From positions 22,302,326-22,366,325 of the forward strand of contig CM055108.1 in the NCBI GenBank assembly GCA_029204225.1: a stretch of DNA of 64,000 bases. The letters are read 5' to 3'. Position 1 is the stretch's first letter, and each line of letters starts with the position of its first letter. The translations under genes were made by a program, and so were the position numbers. Shown in pieces: positions 10,888-21,654 of this stretch. The notes beneath the pieces are model-generated. The model did no database searches and was not told where the DNA came from. It worked only from the letters and a program-made list of their open reading frames with translations. Source of the DNA: Diphasiastrum complanatum. Its lineage: Eukaryota > Streptophyta > Lycopodiopsida > Lycopodiales > Lycopodiaceae.

Positions 10888-11640
10888 GGTAAGACTAGAA
10901 ACTCATAATGGCCATACCTAGTCCTAAATCCTGAAGTACCTTGCACCATGTAATTGATCAACCAGCTCATCCATTCAAGGTAGGGCATAACGGTTTTATA
11001 GTCTACACACGGATGAGTCCCTCCATCTTTTTTATCAAATAAAAGACCTGGCGCCCTCAAAGGGGACTTACTAGGCCTTACATGGCTCGTCTTAAGATAA
11101 TTTTGTAGTTGCCTATAAACTTCGTCATCTTCGGTAGTACTCATCCTATAAGGGAACAAGGATATAGGAGTGCTACCAGGAAGGAGTTTAATACCATGGT
11201 CGACTCCCCTAGAGGGGGGAAGACCCTCAGGAAGTTGCTCTGGAAAACGTCACTAAACTCTTGTCTAAGTCTTCTAAAGGTTTCACCTTCCGACGAATTT
11301 TCTTCTTTTAGATTATTAGACATTACTGCAAGTTGCATATTATAACTTTGTAAATTGCATTCTTCAAGATAATTAAAATCCTTCAACCAACACATGTATA
11401 AATTGCAATCGACGCTATTCATGCATTCAACCGTTTCTAGTGCAAAAAGCATACACGGAGAAGAAATATCCACATTTCCATTCAATTCAAATAGTGAGCT
11501 GTTATGCAAGAACGACAAGATGTGGGTGACATAGTTTTTCTTTAACGACTCATTCCTCTCATAGAACCACTCCTTACCAAGTATTACATCTATTTTATCC
11601 AGATTCGTAATATGAAAGTCTAAATTATCTTTATAGAATT
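10888..11640 (-). pseudogene. Ty3/gypsy pre-RT and RT fragment (element B)
   Basis: On the minus strand, a linker leads to the start of a gypsy RT: RRLRQEFSDVF, PYRMSTTEDDEVYRQLQ, PGLLFDKKDGG, then CVDYKT. It next jumps to FRTRYGHYEFLVLP, skipping the usual motif A segment, so there is an internal deletion of roughly 20 to 25 codons. Gypsy sequence stops at 10888, exactly where the copia A LTR ends. Upstream, NLDKIDVILGKEWFY (about 11560-11605) belongs to the spacer after the protease. Frameshifts occur near 11150 and 11520. RNase H and integrase are missing. Confidence 0.8.
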
Positions 11641-11730
11641 GAATTTGAATTGGCAGATGAGGGACTATCCGGTCCCATACTTGGCTTTTCGCTCCTGGTG
11701 GTCACTTTGCTTTGTTTCAACCTTTAGCCT

Positions 11731-12720
11731 CTACAATAAACTAGAGTTAATGAAATTGTGTGAGGAACTGTCATCAAATAAAATTGTTACGGCTTGGCCA
11801 CCAAGGACCCCATTCATCCAAATCAGGTCGTGGGGACCAAAAACTTTCGTATTAAAGCAACAATGTTCACAAACAAAATTATTAGCAAAAGAAAGATCAC
11901 TACCTGAAATGCTAGAGTTACCTGGTTGTCTTAGAAGCCCCTTTAGCTTGCCTCCTTTTTTTCGGGCAATCCTTTGCCATATGACCTGGTTCCAAACCAT
12001 TGAGGCACAGATTGTCGCTTTTGGCATTTGCAAAGGTCTCCTGGTCCATGGTAGATCTTATCTTCGACTTACTAGGACCCAAAGATGCCTCCTTCAGCTT
12101 GTCTTTTCCTTTCTTTGAAAAGAATGGTTTCTTGCCCTTCACATCGGGCTGAACACCAGGCTCAGGCCTTATACAAGTGTCAAAGCGAACCGCATCATCA
12201 AGGGTAAGACGTTGATTTCTCCTGACCTCTAGCTGGTAATCTTTAGGCAAACCCAATATGAAATGCAACTTCACCAAAAGAGGATCTATTCTAATTGCAA
12301 AACGAGAATATACTTCTTGGAACTCTTGCAGATATTGATCAAGGGGCCGGCTCCCCATATGTGTCGTCGCATACTGATGATAAAACTCAACGTCATCCAG
12401 GATAGGACGAAAGGCCACCTTGAAGGCCTTATAGAAGTCTTCCCACGTCCTTGGTGCTTCGGGCTTTCCCCTCATATCCTGCCAGCAAGTGCTTTACCTC
12501 GCAGGTACATGATAGCCAGGTTGATCTTTATGTCGTCGGAAGAATCGTGCATGGAAAAGTGCGAATTCCACCGATCAATCCACAACGTGACCACATCAGG
12601 GGATCTATCCTTCTTTTCCCCAGTGAAGATTTAAGGTGTAAATAGGGACTGGTGCAGTAGTTGCCTTAACTGCATCAATTCCCTCATATCCTGTTGATCC
12701 TGTTAGTCCTAAGTGTGTTG
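11731..12720 (-). pseudogene. Ty3/gypsy gag and protease (element B)
   Basis: The minus strand encodes a retrotransposon Gag: WIDRWNSHFSMHD and INLAIMYLRGKALA in one frame (about 12600-12480), then TWEDFYKAFKVAFRP, YLQEFQEVYSRFA and LPKDYQLEVRR in the 12475-11918 frame. A zinc knuckle follows, in which the second Cys is replaced by Gly (LCLNGLEPGHMAKDC). A protease-like segment comes next with FDDSSSHNFI where the family has DSG-type triads, so the active site appears altered. The gag start is near 12710 but not fixed. The element lies in the third intron of the ISE2-like gene, in the same orientation as the gene. Confidence 0.8.
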
Positions 12721-12970
12721 CATTGTGCAGGTAAGCTCAATTTGCTCATATTAAGAATAATAACTTAAAATATGCTTAATGAATGTGAATGTTATGTGTG
12801 TTCCTACTAGTCATGATGGCATTTAAGACCTGATTGTCAAGTTTGTTCCAAGTAAATTGCCAGCATTTGTCCTAAGAAATATTTTATTCAAATTGAAGGC
12901 TTAAAACCAACGCTTTTTCTAACATGGACCTTTACGAGATTACAATGCTGAAAACTTAAAAAGCTCCCAC

Positions 12971-13084
12971 CTTTGATAGAGCATGTTGCGCAAGATTTCT
13001 GTAGTCATGATGAGAATAGGAGCCTCTTTATTTACAGCAGCATCCCCAGTAACAAGTCCTACGTTTGAATCTCCAAACAATGTG
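12971..13084 (-). CDS. ISE2: ISE2-like exon 3
   Basis: The acceptor is TTGTAG (13085-13090) and the donor GTGGGAG starts at 12970. The first base completes the Arg codon left by exon 2. The exon reads FGDSNVGLVTGDAAVN and IMTTEILRNMLYQ, both conserved in ISE2 proteins. It ends in phase 2, so exon 4 must start with one base; no matching exon was found between here and the left edge. Confidence 0.88.
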
Positions 13085-16000
13085 CTACAACATGGTGATG
13101 TCAAGTCAACGACAATTTTATCTATGGGTGTATCACAATTTCAACGTTTGCCTGAAGCCTTATGGAACTTTATTTGAAGAAAGCACCACATCCCTGAAAT
13201 GCTCTTAGAGCAGCTCTCACCGAAATTCTCGCCATTTTTGATTGGAAAGAGCCTTCAATGGTGTTGTGTAAAAAAAACGTCTTCCCCGGGCTAGTGTAAC
13301 CGCAGCGGCAACCTCTGCTACCAAAGTCTTTCCACTGCTAGTAGGAGCACACAGCACCACTGAAGAGCCCTTCAGAAAGCCCTTCATAGCCAATAACTGT
13401 AACAAAAAACAGCAATATTTTCATGTTATAGCTGATAAATAGTGATTTTTGGAGCATAATCAACACGGAGCAACAGTCAATCAGGCCACCTTTAAGAGCA
13501 ACCAGGAAGGGTAGCATCTCCAAGCAATCTAGAAAAATAGAATGCAATCAAGTTCCCACAATCATAATCTAAATGATGAAGATAGTGAGCATCTTCCTAA
13601 TGAAATGGATAAAAGTAAATGAAAGACAAGTGCCCACTTTCACAACCTGCAGAATAACCATCTAGTAATAATTAGTCTTCCAGCAAGCTGTTATGTGAAA
13701 GTCAAGTCAAATGCAAAACTTAAAGAAAGCAGCCTTCGACAAGGGATCCACTTACACCCAGTAAATCAAACAACACTGAATGACATGCAAGTAAATGAAA
13801 GACATGGAAAATGAGCTTCAGCCTATTAAGAAGGCATGGTCCAAGTATATTTCTGAATAGGTATTTACTTTTATGAACAAATGCTATCTATCGTCCATTC
13901 TTTTATTCAAAGTTTCAATGTTTGTCCATTGAACATTTATGCTTTTACTGTAATTTCTATTTTAGGTTTGGATGCATGAGCATATCATATGGCTGGATGG
14001 ATACAAGAAGACACCCCATTGTCAATATCTTGGTGTCTTGTTGCAAGGGACCCATGCTATTGAGATTCATTGACACCTCTGTGCCAGGTTTGGTGCCAGA
14101 TGGTCAAGGCTTCAAAGTTTGCCCAACTTGTTGAAAAGTTATTTAGGCATTATGCCTTGTCAAATGATATTGTGACAACTTGGTTATAACTTCACTGGCA
14201 AGTTTTGGCAATCAATCTTTGAAAGACTAGAAACTACTATTAGTCTAGCATCTATCGATCACCCAAAATCTAATGTGCAAACTAGACGTACCAACCGGTT
14301 GATGGAAGATATGATTCAGGCAACATTTTCAAGTGACAATAAAATTGGGAGAAGTACCTCCCAATAGGTGAGTTTGTGTACAATAGTGCGAAGCATTCTA
14401 CCACCATATGCAATCCTTTCATGTTAATATTTGGCTTTCAGCCTCGTTCACCAGTTTTTTGTTTGACTCAAAGGTCTCAAGGTGCAAGCTACAACTAATT
14501 TCTTATAGGATATGCAAAAACATTGCATGTGGCTATGGAAGGCATTAAACCAACTCATGATTGAGTCCAATTTGATGCAAATAGAAGTCATTCACATCGA
14601 GAATTTGAGGTTAAATATTGGGTGTATCTCAAAATTCCAAAAGGTTCTAAGGTACTAGTAACTACAAATAAGGCAATGTCCAAAGCTATCTCCAAGATAT
14701 GGCAGCCCTCACAAGATTGCAAAGAAACTCAACTGGTCCCCTTATCAACTAGATCTTCTATAGGGGACTAAAGTTCATCTTGTATGTTAGTCACTTAAAG
14801 GATCAACTGGGTGGAAAGAATAATCTTATTATGAAGGTAAACTAGTTAAATTGGAGAATCTGATGGCCTTTGTACTCGCAGAACCAAAGAAAGTCATTGA
14901 TATGTGATGTCATCAAATGAGAAACGACTTGATTTTTAAATTTCTGGTTTGTTGGAAAGGTAAGTTGCATGATGAGGACACCTAGGAGATAGAGGCAAGC
15001 TTGAGACTTGAATTCCCTAGGTTCCTCGCTTGAGGTGATGGCCTTAGTAAGAGAGGGATGTTAGACAAACACTATCAACATTTTTGGAGCCCCATGTCAA
15101 CACCTATCATTTATTCAATCTATCCTGGAGTCAATGGATGGTAAAAGCACTGTGCATAGCCAAGATGTATCTTTGGCCATGGATATGTGTGCTTGTGAGA
15201 GCCAAGAGTGATGGCCAGTATGGGACATAAGATACTCGTAAGCTAACGGAGTTCAGAGGAAACATTGAATTATGACGAGATTAAGAGTACAGCCGCAAAC
15301 GTTTGTTGTAAAGGTGGCAAGACAGGATGTACAGGCAGAGCAGCATATAGGAGATTTAAGGGTCCAATATTTTTCATAATAAAAGCCTCCGTGCTCCATC
15401 AGACTCATACCAACACCATTCAGCTCCCTACATTATGAAGTATTGTCACACTGCCACATTAAACTTGCCTGACTAAGGTAATAAGGCTCTCATAGTAGCA
15501 TAGCCACTTAACAAGGGCCTTGCCCCACCAACAGTTAGCTTCAACTTAGTTTAGCACATTTTAAGGTGAAGCAGCTTTTGTTAACTTTGATTGGTTCTCA
15601 AACAGGCGCTAATTTCATATTAGCTGTAGCTGGGGCAAATCCCTTATGGGGAGGGAAAATGGAAGTCCTACCTGAAACTTGTCCAGAGGAAAGTTGTAGA
15701 TAGATGCCAATTCTTTTGTGGTTATCAGATAGTTATCGCCCTCTTGAACTTTGGCACAAAACTCCTTGATGCGTTTTGCCTCATCTCCAGGAGTAAGCCT
15801 CACAGAAACTTTTTCGCCACTGCTGTTATCAGCTCCTTTACCTGATTGAACATCTGTTCTTACAGCACCATCTTTAGAAAACTCAATCTCCTCAGTCACG
15901 ACATCGAATTCCTCTCGCAAAGAAACAGACTCGTCTTCTTCGTCCTCGTCCGAACAGTCACCATCCTCTTTCGCTTTGTCAAACAATAGCAGCTGACTTT

Positions 16001-16805
16001 CTGAGTCGGCCACAAGGTCTTCATCCTCCCATATTTCGCCCTCGTTGGCTGATTCATAACTGTTTTGATCTTCCAAAGACGAAACCTCAGTTTCATTATT
16101 ATTGACGAAGCTCAAAGACGAAATCTCGCTTTCATTGTGATTATAAAACTTATTATCAGCTTCCTTGCTTTCATTACCATTACCAAGCCCACCGTCTTGC
16201 CCATGCACTAATATTACGCCTTCGGTATGTTTCCTGAGTCTCCCCTCCACTTCCGAGAATGAAAAATCAGCTTTATCTCCATCTTCATTGTGAAAACGCC
16301 CATTCAACTCCAAAGATAAAGAAGCCTCTTCTGCCTTGAAATGACCAAAACTTGCTTCGACTTTCATCTCACCTTCATTTCCATTCTCGAACCTTCCTTT
16401 CTCTTCCAAAGATGAAAGTTCACCTTCATCATCATTATTATGAGTATTATTTTCCCCGCCTTCCTGAGGCAAATCTGAGCCTTCAATTGATTCAACCACA
16501 GAAGATGCATCGTGTGCTAGAGCTGGAGCTTTACCTCTGATATCAAGATTACGCCATCCAGCCCCCGATGCAGGAAGATGAATCCGTTTATTATTATTAT
16601 CAAAGATTTGCATGTTCGAAGAGACACGAAACAGGCAAGGCCGACGAGCAAAGGCAGGTGCAATTATTTTGATGTGCGAAGATGATGCTGTGGTATGCGA
16701 GCATTCTGCAGAAGAGACGACGTCTTGCCTGGCGATGGCTATGGCGATGGCAGGGAGAGGTTGAGGAGACGAGAGCTGTTGCGAGGGCGTGCAAGCGAAC
16801 GCCAT
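12971..16805 (-). CDS. ISE2: ISE2/DExH15-like chloroplast RNA helicase, exons 1-3 (partial)
   Basis: Three exons read in phase on the minus strand: 16805-15672 (378 codons), 13396-13221 (176 nt) and 13084-12971 (114 nt), all with GT/AG borders. The protein begins with a Ser/Ala-rich segment with few acidic residues that looks like a chloroplast transit peptide. A long acidic low-complexity linker follows (about residues 85-330), and the conserved helicase start is reached at LASIYNFPLDKFQ. Exon 2 carries motif I (APTSSGKT, near residue 395) and motif Ia (TTPLKALSNQK). Exon 3 carries LVTGD and IMTTEILRNMLYQ. These match the Ski2-family helicase ISE2 of plants, which acts in chloroplast RNA processing, including group II intron splicing, and influences plasmodesmata. 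The DEVH box and the rest of the protein are not in the window. Whether the gene is intact beyond exon 3 cannot be judged. Confidence 0.88.
13221..13396 (-). CDS. ISE2: ISE2-like exon 2 (Walker A)
   Basis: The acceptor is TTACAG at 13397-13398 and the donor GTGAGA starts at 13220. The exon gives LLAMKGFLKGSSVV followed by the ATP-binding APTSSGKT, continues through ARGRRFFYTTPLKALSNQ and ends inside an Arg codon (phase 2). The neighbouring exon supplies the third base, so the frame is unbroken. Confidence 0.9.
13966..14108 (+). pseudogene. hAT DUF659 exon fragment in ISE2 intron 1
   Basis: Plus-strand sequence after TTTTAG encodes ISYGWMDTRRHPIVNILVS and LRFIDTSVPGLVPDGQG, closely parallel to the DUF659 exon of the decayed hAT gene at 2017-2218. 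It is cut off at about 14108, where gypsy integrase-like sequence begins. It lies antisense within intron 1 of the helicase gene. Confidence 0.75.
14109..15058 (+). pseudogene. decayed Ty3/gypsy integrase and chromodomain-like tail (element C)
   Basis: Broken frames on the plus strand show a gypsy integrase end: FAQLVEKLF and ALSNDIVT, then FERLETTISLASIDHPKSN and TRRTNRLMEDMIQA (the stretch around the catalytic Glu and after). Next come KYWVYLKIPKGSK, typical of the integrase C-terminus, and FLVCWKGKLHDEDT, a chromodomain-like segment. Several stops and frameshifts interrupt it. The GAGAGGGA tract at 15051-15058 looks like a polypurine tract. The element sits antisense in intron 1 of the ISE2-like gene. 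Confidence 0.75.
15059..15533 (+). repeat. probable 3' LTR of gypsy element C
   Basis: TGTTAGACAAAC directly follows the purine tract at 15051-15058. A possible end CCACCAACA lies at 15533, giving TG...CA termini and about 475 bp. There is no second copy in the window, so the right end is a guess. Confidence 0.45.
15672..16805 (-). CDS. ISE2: ISE2-like exon 1 (transit peptide and acidic linker)
   Basis: The exon starts at the ATG at 16805 and ends in TTTCAG|GTAGG, exactly after codon 378 (phase 0). The N-terminus MAFACTPSQQLSS is followed by a region rich in Ser and Ala to about residue 70, typical of plastid targeting. Residues about 85-330 are dominated by Glu, Asp, Ser and Asn with repeated LEDQN/LEEKG-like units, probably disordered. 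The last 40 residues are conserved helical sequence leading into the helicase core. Confidence 0.85.
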
Positions 16806-16908
16806 CGCAAAGGCTTCCTTCTATCTTTGCTTCCTCGTTCTCTCTTTACTAGAAATTTTAAGCCAAACACAAGGCCCCCCTTGAAAGATCCAAGGAGATT
16901 AAGAAAAC

Positions 16909-16915
16909 TTTATAA
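16909..16915 (-). promoter_or_regulatory. possible TATA box of ISE2-like gene
   Basis: On the minus strand ATTATAAAG lies about 104 bp upstream of the helicase ATG, at a distance that suits a core promoter with a short 5' leader. The sequence around it is AT-rich, so chance occurrence is possible. Confidence 0.35.
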
Positions 16916-16934
16916 TTTAAATCGTTTGGAATGA

Positions 16935-18630
16935 AAGGTATATGCAAAGGATAATGTTGATTCTCAAATGAGGGTAGTTTCACACTACAAGAGCAAGTTT
17001 ATTTGCTTGGCCCGTTTACTTGTGATCCATTTTTTAATCTCGGCAAGTGAGTTAACAAACAATGTGTTGCTTTGGCGTCTCAAAGGGTGTTAGGACTTGA
17101 GCGATTTTCTCAAAACACACTTGAGCTTAACATTCATTTGACATGAACTCACTGAAAAGTTGACTTAAAAAAACGCAACAAGCCTAACCATTCAAACTTA
17201 CGAAAACATGAATCTCAACCAACCCGAAAGCCAACTTAGAATCCGTCCCCAAAAGGTAACCAAAGACAAAGAGAAGTCACTCGTGAAAACCCAAGGCATA
17301 GTGGTCGCCAAACTGACCAAATGGCATAGTGGAGGGCCACATGTCGATGACGTGAACCCAACGATGCAAAAAAGTTGTAGTAAGGGTCCTTCCACTTGGA
17401 CCAATCCCAGAGACGAAACCGAAATGGTAATCATCCCCAAGGATCAACTTTATTAAATCTAGAAGATGTTACATTCATACAAAGACTGACTGGTCTTGGG
17501 ACCACAACATGTTGGGCATTGTGAATGGCTCACATTGGCAGAGGGAGCTGAGACTTGGTGATTGGATTTCGAGCACTGGTTGAGCTACCCAAGTTTCTGC
17601 CTACCGGACTCCCCCTATAGTTTTAGTGTGATTCGGCGCGTCCTCTCTATCTTTGAATATAGTTCTTTCTGGTAAAGCACACTTTTTTTGTCTTAGTTTT
17701 TATTTTGCTGATTAAGCCTGGCAAGCTTGGTAGAATCAGTCTAGCTCTCGGATATGGGTCATGGGAGTCGTCCCAACGGATAGAATCAACTTGGCTCCTG
17801 GACATGGGCCCCAAAAACTGACTAGGCCATGACTCGAGCTCCAGAGCTAGCTCATGACTTGTGACTACTTGACTGGCTCACCACAGGTCGGAGGCTCAGT
17901 CCTTGACTTTCTAACGTGCTCTAGGACTTTAGGAAGTGTCACCCCTTAGAGTCTTACACTCATGACACAGGCTTGATTTACTGGCCAGGTTTTATTCATA
18001 AGTACAAAGGCACGGGCTTTATTTGCCGACCGAAAAAGACCAACTTTAAAATAAGAAATCACTTTTGCACTTAGCACAAGGAAAATGTAGATCTAGTTCA
18101 GTTACGTAAAACTTGCAGTGTAAAGCTGCAACATGAGATAAAGTAAGAGATCTCATGAAACTGGTTGCCTGCTTTATTAACATGGAAGAAAATGTACCTA
18201 GGAGCTCCGCTAAGCCAAAGATATGTCATTTTTAGCACATATGAATGAGTCCCCTTGGACTCTAGATTTGTCGTTGGCACAACGACTTGGGATACGACCT
18301 CCAAGAGTGACCTTGTTGTTGACATTTAAAGCAGCACAGAGAACTACCCATTGTTGGTGAGCTGTTGTTGTAAAGACCACTAAGGAAAACCCCTAAGATA
18401 AGGATAGGAAAACACAATAAGAGAGACTAAGGAGCAAAACCACTCAACTAATCCTAGATCCCACCTGAATCTAGCCCCCAAGCCATGCCATGTGATAGCA
18501 AGAGGAGAAGAGCTCAACTGGTAACCTAGACCAAAGTCGTTGACATGATAATCTCTACCTCAATATATAGAGAGTAGGATCTTGTGCATGAACCCATGCA
18601 ATCCCCATGCAGGTCAACTATAAATATAGA
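16935..18630. other. intergenic, no gene seen
   Basis: No frame over 100 codons and no recognisable domain on either strand. The sequence is of mixed composition with no tandem repeat. Parts may be decayed LTR or other transposon DNA: a repeat shared with 31.2 kb begins at its right end. Confidence 0.5.
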
Positions 18631-18634
18631 AAGT

Positions 18635-18880
18635 CCTACTCACAGGATACTATCCTAAGCATGCCAATACAAGCAACAACAAGGGAACGGATGGTGGACA
18701 AACAAACTCGACCAAATCTAGATCGAACGGATCTAGCCTCCAAGCTATGGATCAATCTCATTGAGGAATGAGGCATCACACCAACAGCATATGGCTACCA
18801 GTCTCACAATCAAGGATACACTAGTGAGAGCCCAATAGGTATACTTATACCCTCCAAGACCCATGCACCACTAGTAGTGC
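18635..18880 (-). repeat. dispersed repeat, copy 1 (inverted relative to 31.2 kb copy)
   Basis: Read on the minus strand, this stretch matches 31196-31440 over about 245 bp. Shared stretches include TAGTGGTGCATGGG, GGGTATAAGTATACC, TGATGCCTCATTCCTCAAT and AGATCCGTTCGATCTAG. It carries a TATA-like word and could be part of an LTR or SINE. No coding potential. Confidence 0.8.
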
Positions 18881-18898
18881 ACTGTGACCAAACATTTT

Positions 18899-19092
18899 TC
18901 AGGGCACTTGACTCAAGAGATGACATTCATTCTCTTGAATCATATCTTGATACCTCCATATTACTTGGCATCCTACATGGCAAGCGACTTGCATGTCAAA
19001 GGACTTCATGACCTTCTTCACGTCACTCAACTTGATGCCTATGGCAAGTCAAACCTTTGTGCACATGACTTCACGGACACCAACTCAACATA
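18899..19092 (+). repeat. direct repeat, copy 1 of 2
   Basis: The stretch from CACTTGACTCAAGAGATGAC to ACACCAACTCAACA recurs in the same orientation at 19988-20155. Shared words include GACATTCATTCTCTTGA, CTTCA(T/C)(G/C)ACCTTCT and CAAGTCAAAC. The two copies are about 1.1 kb apart and clearly diverged. They could be remnants of a pair of LTRs or of a tandem duplication. Confidence 0.7.
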
Positions 19093-19987
19093 ATACTTTT
19101 TGACGTGACAAAGATCAACCACCAATAGTTTGTGATCCTGAAATCCCTGGGTTCTACTTATTTTTTTAACCTTGGTGAGGAACATATTACTCCAAGCAGG
19201 TTTCATAGTTTAAGCAATGTCCTAAGAGATATACTCCTTAGGCATTTTCCTTATGGACTTCAATAGAAGACCCAAGATTTGTTTCAGGATATCTTTCACT
19301 TTCAAACTTTGACAAGAGCATGGAGTTCATTATTCATTATGGACTTTTATTACTATTATAAGATAATTCTTATTACTATCATTGATTTCACATAATTCCA
19401 TAGTCATGTAGCCTAGCTATAGTCATTCAAGGTTTCATTGGCTCTTGTTGTTGAACAATATGATTATCTTTACTTAAAATTTTTACTAATTCTTGATGAT
19501 TTATAATTTTGCTTCCTTATTGCAATGCACAAAAAAATTTCAACCTTCAAAATTTACATAGATTTATAGGGCTGGGTTTATGAAAATACTATTTTGTATT
19601 TCTCAAGATTTGTACTTGAGAAACATCGTTAACAAAGGTGACACCTTTAAGACAATTCATTATTGTTCAAAACATGATTGTCACTCCAATAGTTCTAGAC
19701 GTCTACCATATTCAAAAATATATAGATCTAATTCGCATCTTGTAGACAACCAACCTACACATCTATGATAAAAGCTTGAACAATTTTTGGCCTCTAGAAA
19801 TACACAAAGTTCTTACGCAAACGTTTTCTATGAATTTCTTGAATTCCATGAATTCAAAATATTCTCTTTTGACAGAGAATATTTTGGTTTGACAACCCTT
19901 CTCCAATTTGAAGAATCTTGGAAATTTTTTTGTCAAGAGTGTCTTGAATTCACGAGGTCTTTCTTGGGTCTTTCTAGTGTCATTTGT

Positions 19988-20155
19988 GGCATTTGACTCA
20001 AAAGAAGACATTCATTCTCTTGAGTTCTATCTTGAGGCCTCCTGATCAACAACTTTCACATCAAAGGACTTCACCACCTTCTGTACGTCACTTGACTTTA
20101 TGCCCATGTCAAGTCAAACTTTTGTGTATGTCACTTCATAGGCACCAACTCAAGA
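19988..20155 (+). repeat. direct repeat, copy 2 of 2
   Basis: Second copy of the 18899-19092 repeat, somewhat shorter because of internal deletions. The 0.9 kb between the copies has no recognisable coding sequence, so an LTR interpretation would need a fully decayed interior. Confidence 0.7.
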
Positions 20156-20249
20156 TAGCTTATAAACTTGAGTCAGCACTCTGACATCTTGATTCCAATC
20201 AAGATTCACAGATGTGAATGAGGATCTTGACCCAATATATGACCAAGAA

Positions 20250-20988
20250 TAACATGACCTTGTTGGAATTTGAATTTCACTTCAACCAGTCGATCTAGTT
20301 GCCACTGTATTTGCTACCAACTATTTCTTCCAAGTATCCACGATAGAGTCCTAGATCTGATTATTTACTCAGGAACCTACTACAGTTTTTTGCAGATTTA
20401 CACACAAGTTTGCGACAAGGCTCACAACACTATTGTAAGTCGTCTGAATAAGTCAAAGAGTCATCTTCGATAGTCTACACCTTCGATAGTTCGTCTATCC
20501 TTCGGTAGTACTCGACTCGACAACAATCCTTTGAAAATCAACAATCAAACTATCGACTCGACACTCTTAAGAAGACATTCAAACCTAACAACAAACTAAC
20601 ATCTCGAACTATCGTTAATACTATAGGGTCGTCATGCCCACTTTACTTCATGATCAATCCAAAGGCTGACTTGTTATAAAGTAACTACATTGTATACATA
20701 TACAGAGTTAAATACATATAAAAAAGGAGATGTTATTATAATGTTATCATATAATCAGTCACAGATGTACTGATCTATATGATTTGAAGCTTCAACCTAG
20801 TCACATTCTTGCTGGAGGACTGATAGAGTTGATTGCGTGTTCAGACAATAGTCTGAGCACATCCACCGAAGAGTGTTGAATTACTGTTAATCAGTTTGAG
20901 TGAAGGGTCTGATCAATAAATGTGCAGGAAAAATTTTGAAATGAAAATAGTATCACCAAGGAGAAGTATGTGAGCTTAATTCCTAACA
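20250..20988 (-). repeat. probable 3' LTR of copia fragment D
   Basis: On the minus strand the tract CTTAAGGGGGAC precedes TGTTAGGAATTAAGC (starting at 20988), the usual polypurine tract/LTR arrangement. The far end is uncertain; TGTTGGAATTTG on the plus strand near 20260 would give TG...CA ends and roughly 730 bp. Confidence 0.5.
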
Positions 20989-21573
20989 GTCCCCCTTAAG
21001 GTCACAGTTGGTGTCTTGGTGTCTTTGTCAAGTTTAGCATGTTGAAAAATTTCTGATGCTTGATCTTGGGAAGAGCTTTGGTGAAAATGTTTGCAACCAT
21101 TTTTGTTGTGGAGCAGTATTGAAGAGTCACTTGTCTTGAAAAAACTTTCTCCTGAAGAAAATGATACTTGCGTCTGTTTCATCTAGCTTCTTTTGAAGCT
21201 TGGCATGCTGCGATGTACTTTGATTTGGTTGAAGAAAGCGCTACCGATTTTTGCTTTTTTGAATTCCACGAAATTGGTCCCCAAAAAGAAACAGAACCTG
21301 GAAGTGGATTTTCTGGTGAGCATTACCTCCCCCATCTGAGTCGGAGTAGCCTTGAAGAACGAATGGGTTGATAGCATTCCCATCATAGCATAAAATGTGA
21401 TCTAAACTTCCTTGAATGTATTTCATCACTCTTTTTAATGCTTTCCAATGTAAGATCCTAGGATTAGACATGTATTGACTTAATGTGCTAACAATGTATA
21501 CTAAATCTGGTTTGGTGCACATCATGACATACATTAAAGATCCTATAAGTGAATGATCTATGGCGGCAGCACC
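20989..21573 (-). pseudogene. copia RNase H fragment (element D)
   Basis: The minus strand begins at about 21573 with SLIGSLMYVMMCTKPDLVY, then YMSNPRILHWKALKRVMKY and the RNase H motif GYSDSDGGGNA, where the family has SDSDWGG. After frameshifts, the end of the protein is seen as ANIFTKALPKIKHQKFF just before the polypurine tract. Everything upstream of the RT tail is missing. Confidence 0.8.
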
Positions 21574-21654
21574 TAACCATGAAAGAAAGATGGCCGGAAC
21601 CTTTAGAAATCTCAGTATGGAGGTGGCACCTAACCCTCAAGATAGTTATGTTTA

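Noticed and set aside
12451-12645. Plus-strand frames across the gypsy gag
   Set aside because: They are opposite-strand shadows of a recognisable Gag.
17198-17456. Overlapping frames on both strands in the intergenic region
   Set aside because: They are short, have no recognisable motif and no splice or context support.
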